Assembly: GCF_002967075.1 (NCBI RefSeq)
Contig: NZ_PUGE01000004.1
Location: forward strand, 62,001 to 126,000
Reading direction: 5' to 3'
DNA: 64,000 bases
Source of the DNA: Corynebacterium sp. J010B-136
GTDB lineage: Bacteria; Actinomycetota; Actinomycetes; Mycobacteriales; Mycobacteriaceae
The position numbers and the translations under genes are program-made. Every line of letters starts with the position of its first letter. Position 1 is the stretch's first letter. The notes beneath the pieces are model-generated. The model had not been told where the DNA came from, did no database searches, and was given only the letters and a program-made list of their open reading frames with translations. Below, one piece after another: positions 60,670 to 64,000 of the stretch.

Positions 60670-61074
60670 ATGAAAGATACTTTGCAGCCAGGAATTACCC
60701 ACACCATGACTTATAAGGTGCCAGACAACCGCACCGTGCCAAATCTTCTGCCCGAGGCACCTGAATTTGTCGCTATGCCAGAGGTTCTCGCAACCGGCTA
60801 TATGGTCGGCATTATTGAACTTGCCTGCATGCAAGCCCTGCACGGCTACCTTGATGACGATGAAATCACCCTGGGCACGCATGTGAACTTCTCCCATGCC
60901 GCGCCAACTGTTCCTGGATCCACGGTGACCGTGGACGTGAAACTCACGGACGTCGACCGCCGCGCGCTGACCTTCGAGATTGAAGCACGCGATGAGCACT
61001 CCACCATTAGCACCGGCACGCATCAGCGCGGCGTGGTCAACCGTGAGCGCTTCGAATCCCGGCTGAGCCGCTAG
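60670..61074 (+). CDS. Hotdog-fold thioesterase, FlK-like
   Basis: 134 residues with the hotdog fold of fluoroacetyl-CoA thioesterase-like proteins: VLATGYMVGIIELACMQALHGYL (helix with Glu) and GTHVNFSHAAPTVPGSTVTV. FlK itself hydrolyses fluoroacetyl-CoA; most relatives have unknown acyl-CoA substrates. AAAGGAG stands 7 bases before the ATG. It follows the tetR pseudogene by 27 bases and was probably controlled by it. Confidence 0.85.
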   Translation: MKDTLQPGITHTMTYKVPDNRTVPNLLPEAPEFVAMPEVLATGYMVGIIELACMQALHGYLDDDEITLGTHVNFSHAAPTVPGSTVTVDVKLTDVDRRALTFEIEARDEHSTISTGTHQRGVVNRERFESRLSR

Positions 61075-61157
61075 TTAGCGGTTCAGCGAAAGTACGGCAA
61101 CGGGTGGAAACGAGGCAGCGGTTCAGGCAAATTCAGAACAAAAACAAGGAGAAATTA

Positions 61158-61916
61158 GTGACCAACAAAGTATTTGATACCCACTTGCACATCATTGACC
61201 CAGCGCACCCGCTGCAAGAAAACAACGGCTACATGCCAGATCCTTTCACTGTCGCGGACTACCAGAAGCGCATCGAAGGGCTGAATGTCCAAGGCGGTGC
61301 GGTGGTCTCCGGCTCTTTTCAGGGCTTTGACCAGGGCTATCTTATCGATGCCCTCAAAGCGCTGGGCTCTAACTACGTAGGAGTTACGCAGATTCCGGGA
61401 GATACGGAAGACGAGCGAATTCTTGAACTACATGAGGCAGGCGTGCGCGCGGTGCGTTTTAATGTCGCACGCGGTGGTTCGGCGAACTTGGATGAGCTCG
61501 AAAATCTGGCGCGCCGGGTCTATGACTTGGCTGGCTGGCACGCGGAATTTTATATCGATGCCCGCACTATCGATGAAGACTTATCGCAGCGTATCGCGGC
61601 GTTACCAGCGGCCAGCATCGACCACCTCGGCATGCACGAAGATGGCTTGGACAATCTCCTGCGCCTAGTGGAGAAGGGCATCAAGGTCAAAGCCACCGGC
61701 TTCGGGCGCGTGGAGTTGGATCCAACCGCAACTATCAAGGCCATTGTGGATGTCGATCCGACAGCGTTGATGGTGGGCACGGATTTGCCATCGACACGCG
61801 CAAAGCGCCCTTTTGACAATGCCGACTTTGACCTTATCGCCCAGGCCCTCACCCCTGAGCAAGCCGCGGCAGTGTTCTGGGACAACGCTGCGGCTTTCTA
61901 CTTGGGTGATAATTAG
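61158..61916 (+). CDS. Amidohydrolase family, PDC-hydrolase-like TIM barrel
   Basis: 252 residues. Metal site start FDTHLHIIDPAHP, middle HAEFYIDAR and SIDHLGM, and late MVGTDLPSTRAKRPF with the conserved Asp. This pattern is that of the amidohydrolase 2 group (2-pyrone-4,6-dicarboxylate lactonase and relatives); the substrate is unknown. GTG at 61158 has AAGGAG 7 bases upstream; an in-frame ATG at 61104 is poorly placed. Its end overlaps the convergent LLM gene by four bases. Confidence 0.85.
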   Translation: MTNKVFDTHLHIIDPAHPLQENNGYMPDPFTVADYQKRIEGLNVQGGAVVSGSFQGFDQGYLIDALKALGSNYVGVTQIPGDTEDERILELHEAGVRAVRFNVARGGSANLDELENLARRVYDLAGWHAEFYIDARTIDEDLSQRIAALPAASIDHLGMHEDGLDNLLRLVEKGIKVKATGFGRVELDPTATIKAIVDVDPTALMVGTDLPSTRAKRPFDNADFDLIAQALTPEQAAAVFWDNAAAFYLGDN

Positions 61917-62977
61917 TCAATTGGGTAGCCGGACGGGCGGCCTTCCGTATTGGGAATCCAGCCTAATGCTGGGGCGACGTGCTCGGCGAAGTTTTGCAGA
62001 ATCTTCGTGTTCACGTCCACGCCCATGCCGGTAGGAATAGCGATGAGCAGGCTGTCTGCTTCCATCACGGCGGGGTCGGCCTTGAGCTGTTCAATAAGTA
62101 CGTCCGGCTCGTCGGCGTAGGTACGGCCAAAGATAGCGGCGCCAGCTTCTGGCAGCATGCCGACCTGGTCAGTGCTGGTGCCGTGCAGGCCGAACATGCG
62201 GCGGTCGGCGTCATCAACAATCGGGAAGATAGAACGGGAAACGCTCACACGCGGGGTCCACTCGTGACCGGCTTCCTTCCAGGCCGCGCGGTAACGGCGA
62301 ATCTGCTCCACCTGCACCTCGCCTAAAGTTTCGGCGGAAGTTTCAGAGACCAGGGTCGAGGACATCAAGTTCACGCCATCTTGCGCGGCCTGCTCCGCCG
62401 ATGCGTGGGTGCCGGAACCGTAGAAAATGCGCTGACGCACGCCAGGAGAATGCGGGAAGACGGGCAGTGGAATGCCTGGCTGATACATGTTCGGGTATTG
62501 GCGCTCGAGTGGTGCAGCTGTTGCCATGCCGTGGCCGTCCAAAGCATCCATCAAGCGCAGGAAGTTTGCGCGCGCTAAATCCGCACCATTGGGTGCTTCA
62601 GACTTATAGCCAAATGCTTCCCAGCCGCGGTCGGCAGCTTCTGGTGCGCCGCGGGAAACACCCAAAGCAATGCGGCCTTCAGCAATCTGGTCCAGGCTCG
62701 CGATCTCCTCTGCCAAATACAGTGGATTTTCATAGCGCATATCAATAACGCCAGTGCCCACTTCAATGTGCTTAGTCGAGCCCGCAATCGCGCCCAGCAG
62801 CGGCATGGGGGCGGCGGCCTGTGGTACGAAATGGTGCACGCGGAAAGAAGCATTATTAACGCCAATCTCATCAGCGTTCTTTGCTAGTTCCAGGTGGATT
62901 TTCGCCATGTCAGTGGCGTTAGGTTTGTTGTTGCCCAGTGCGTAGTGACCGAAACTTAAAAAGCCAAATGATTTCAT
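61913..62977 (-). CDS. LLM-class flavin-dependent oxidoreductase
   Basis: 354 residues of the luciferase-like monooxygenase fold: N-terminal FGFLSFGHYALG, SLDQIAEGRIALGVSRGAP and YGSGTHASAEQAA. Uses reduced FMN from a partner; the substrate is unknown. TAGACT on this strand ends 7 bases before ATG 62977, so transcription is likely leaderless. Confidence 0.88.
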   Translation of the reverse strand: MKSFGFLSFGHYALGNNKPNATDMAKIHLELAKNADEIGVNNASFRVHHFVPQAAAPMPLLGAIAGSTKHIEVGTGVIDMRYENPLYLAEEIASLDQIAEGRIALGVSRGAPEAADRGWEAFGYKSEAPNGADLARANFLRLMDALDGHGMATAAPLERQYPNMYQPGIPLPVFPHSPGVRQRIFYGSGTHASAEQAAQDGVNLMSSTLVSETSAETLGEVQVEQIRRYRAAWKEAGHEWTPRVSVSRSIFPIVDDADRRMFGLHGTSTDQVGMLPEAGAAIFGRTYADEPDVLIEQLKADPAVMEADSLLIAIPTGMGVDVNTKILQNFAEHVAPALGWIPNTEGRPSGYPID

Positions 62978-62984
62978 AGCGTGC

Positions 62985-62990
62985 AGTCTA
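62985..62990 (-). promoter_or_regulatory. -10 hexamer of the LLM gene
   Basis: TAGACT on the minus strand, 7 bases before the ATG at 62977. Confidence 0.5.
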
Positions 62991-63231
62991 CCTCAGATTG
63001 TTGATTTGTCACTTAAATGTTGAAGTGATTTCTCTCGCCGTTGTGCCCTGTGTGGCACAGCTTATTCGCACCCGCATTATTGGCTCCGGAAGAATCTTGC
63101 GCCCCGCGGGCATTTGCGCGATAAATCTTCCGCAACTTCCCTGTCTGTGCCTGAAAGTAGGGAGCACATTGCGCGGCTTTCGCCGTAGAGTTTTCCCAGG
63201 TAAGCAAGCTGAAACTCAAAGGAGAGATACT

Positions 63232-63882
63232 GTGGAAACAAGCGTAATCATGGCATTCGCGGCGCTGTCTTTGGCGCTCATCGCCGTTCCAGGCGCCGAC
63301 TGGGCATACATCATCGCAGCCGGAATTCGCGGCCGCGTGGTAGCGCCCGCTGTTAGTGGGCTCATGCTTGGATATGTCGTGATTACGGCTGTGGTCGTGC
63401 TTGGTCTAGGTCCAATAGCGGCGAATGCACCGATGTTTCTAGTTCTGCTGACCATCGGCGGCGCGGGATATCTGATTTACCTTGGGATAAAGACACTGCG
63501 CAGCACCGCGCAGATGGCAAACATGGAATTAGCGCTCGCGCCGGCTGGCAGTTCCATGGGCTATGTCTGGCGTGGCGCTGCGGTGAGCGGCCTGAACCCG
63601 AAGGGCGTGCTGTTCTTCTTGTCCATCTTGCCGCAGTTTGTGCGCACGTCCAGTGACTGGCCGCTTTCGGTGCAGATGGGTGTTTTGGGCCTGGTGTGGA
63701 TTGTCATTGGCGGCATCTTCTACGCCATCCTCGGCTCCGCTATCGGGCGCGTGATGGCCACCCGCCCGCAGTTTGCGCGGGTTACCACCAAAGTGGCAGG
63801 CGTCGCGATGATTATGCTCGGCGTGGTCATGCTGGGTGAGAAGGTCATCGAGTTCAGCCAGACCGGCGGCATGCTGGCGTAA
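63232..63882 (+). CDS. LysE/RhtB-family exporter
   Basis: 216 residues with six hydrophobic segments. The N-terminal ALSLALIAVPGADWAYIIAAGIRG is the LysE signature (with PGAD for the usual PGP), and GAAVSGLNPKGVLFFLSILPQF the second one. Exports amino acids or related compounds; the substrate cannot be told. GTG at 63232 has AAAGGAG 7 bases upstream; the longer open frame to 62998 lacks a proper start and overlaps the divergent LLM promoter. Confidence 0.88.
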   Translation: METSVIMAFAALSLALIAVPGADWAYIIAAGIRGRVVAPAVSGLMLGYVVITAVVVLGLGPIAANAPMFLVLLTIGGAGYLIYLGIKTLRSTAQMANMELALAPAGSSMGYVWRGAAVSGLNPKGVLFFLSILPQFVRTSSDWPLSVQMGVLGLVWIVIGGIFYAILGSAIGRVMATRPQFARVTTKVAGVAMIMLGVVMLGEKVIEFSQTGGMLA

Positions 63883-63897
63883 GTCCACTGGACTTAC
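63879..63897. terminator. Hairpin at the end of the LysE gene
   Basis: GTAAGTCC and GGACTTAC form a perfect 8-bp stem over a 3-base loop, including the stop codon. There is no good T run, so termination is uncertain. A second palindrome GGTGGTG/CACCACC lies at 63932-63948. Confidence 0.4.
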
Positions 63898-63920
63898 GGG
63901 TGATTAAAATTTCAGGCCTA

Positions 63921-64000
63921 TTAAATAGGAGGGTGGTGCGCCACCACCGTCTTCATCACCATGGTGGAGGTTAGCCGCCCCGCGCCGGGCAGCACGGACA
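63921..64000 (-). CDS. Possible 3' end of a convergent gene
   Basis: Reading in from the right edge on the minus strand, one frame stays open and ends TSTMVMKTVVAHHPPI at a TAA (63921-63923). It looks coding, and the hairpin between it and the LysE gene fits a convergent pair, but only about 25 codons are visible and I do not recognise it. Confidence 0.35.
   Translation of the reverse strand, partial: SVLPGAGRLTSTMVMKTVVAHHPPI

Noticed and set aside
1..64000. CRISPR arrays, insertion sequences, rRNA genes, integrases
   Set aside because: No regularly spaced direct repeats, transposase or integrase motifs, or rRNA sequence were seen. The DUF222/HNH genes and the 36-38 kb cassette are the only mobile-looking elements.

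Overview
The window is chromosomal DNA of a mycolic-acid-producing Corynebacterium. The evidence is the fadD32-pks13-accD3 mycolate condensation operon at the left edge, a CmpL1/MmpL3-type mycolate exporter, cell-envelope genes in the same order as the Mycobacterium tuberculosis Rv0204c-Rv0237 region, a GTP-dependent PEP carboxykinase, and the dnaK-grpE-dnaJ-hspR-ald order known from Corynebacterium glutamicum. I did not try to name the species.

Layout. 1-8.4 kb: mycolic acid synthesis, followed by an unlisted 28-codon gene with its own terminator. 8.4-11.6 kb: p-aminobenzoate synthesis, with a PabC-like protein fused in frame to an ArsR-type regulator. 11.7-13.9 kb: a DUF222/HNH gene with an unusual inverted repeat upstream, then a decayed hybrid of a FecCD permease and urease accessory gene ureD. 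14-31.5 kb: envelope cluster (flippase-like protein, CmpL1, NYN protein, TrmB, PckG, MtrP-like methyltransferase, glycosyltransferase, two membrane proteins, TmaT-like acyltransferase, AftD-like arabinosyltransferase, DUF2613 protein, stress protein, LpqI-like hexosaminidase). 31.5-36.4 kb: VanW protein, tRNA-Gly(CCC), dCTP deaminase, UDP-glucose dehydrogenase, YibE/F protein. 36.4-39.1 kb: a secreted-toxin/immunity pair lying between two diverged copies of the promoter and N-terminus of a DUF222/HNH gene. 39-46 kb: AlaT, a DUF1707 protein, and a reduced sulfate-assimilation cluster (FprA-like fragment, McbR-type operator, CysH, CysD, CysN), then a nucleosidase and an AI-2E family protein. 46-50 kb: PutA. 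50-56.5 kb: heat-shock operon and aldehyde dehydrogenase. 56.5-64 kb: hydrolases, a type II-like flavohemoglobin, a tetR gene with an amber codon, thioesterase, amidohydrolase, LLM oxidoreductase and a LysE-family exporter.

How it fits together. FadD32, Pks13 and AccD3 make mycolate; CmpL1, with the MtrP- and TmaT-like proteins, belongs to trehalose monomycolate export; the glycosyltransferases and the AftD-like protein serve the arabinan and lipoglycan layer. Many genes start on a bare -10 hexamer (TANNNT) exactly 7 bases before the start codon, the signature of leaderless transcripts.

The features most worth following are the toxin cassette with its repeats, the DnaA-box-like motifs in front of the HNH genes, the PabC-ArsR fusion, the CysH protein that has lost three of four iron-sulfur ligands in a cluster without cysI, the small gene after accD3, and a tmaT-like gene that appears to begin with ATT behind a perfect Shine-Dalgarno sequence. 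All family assignments come from reading the sequence and from memory of the families; no database search was run.
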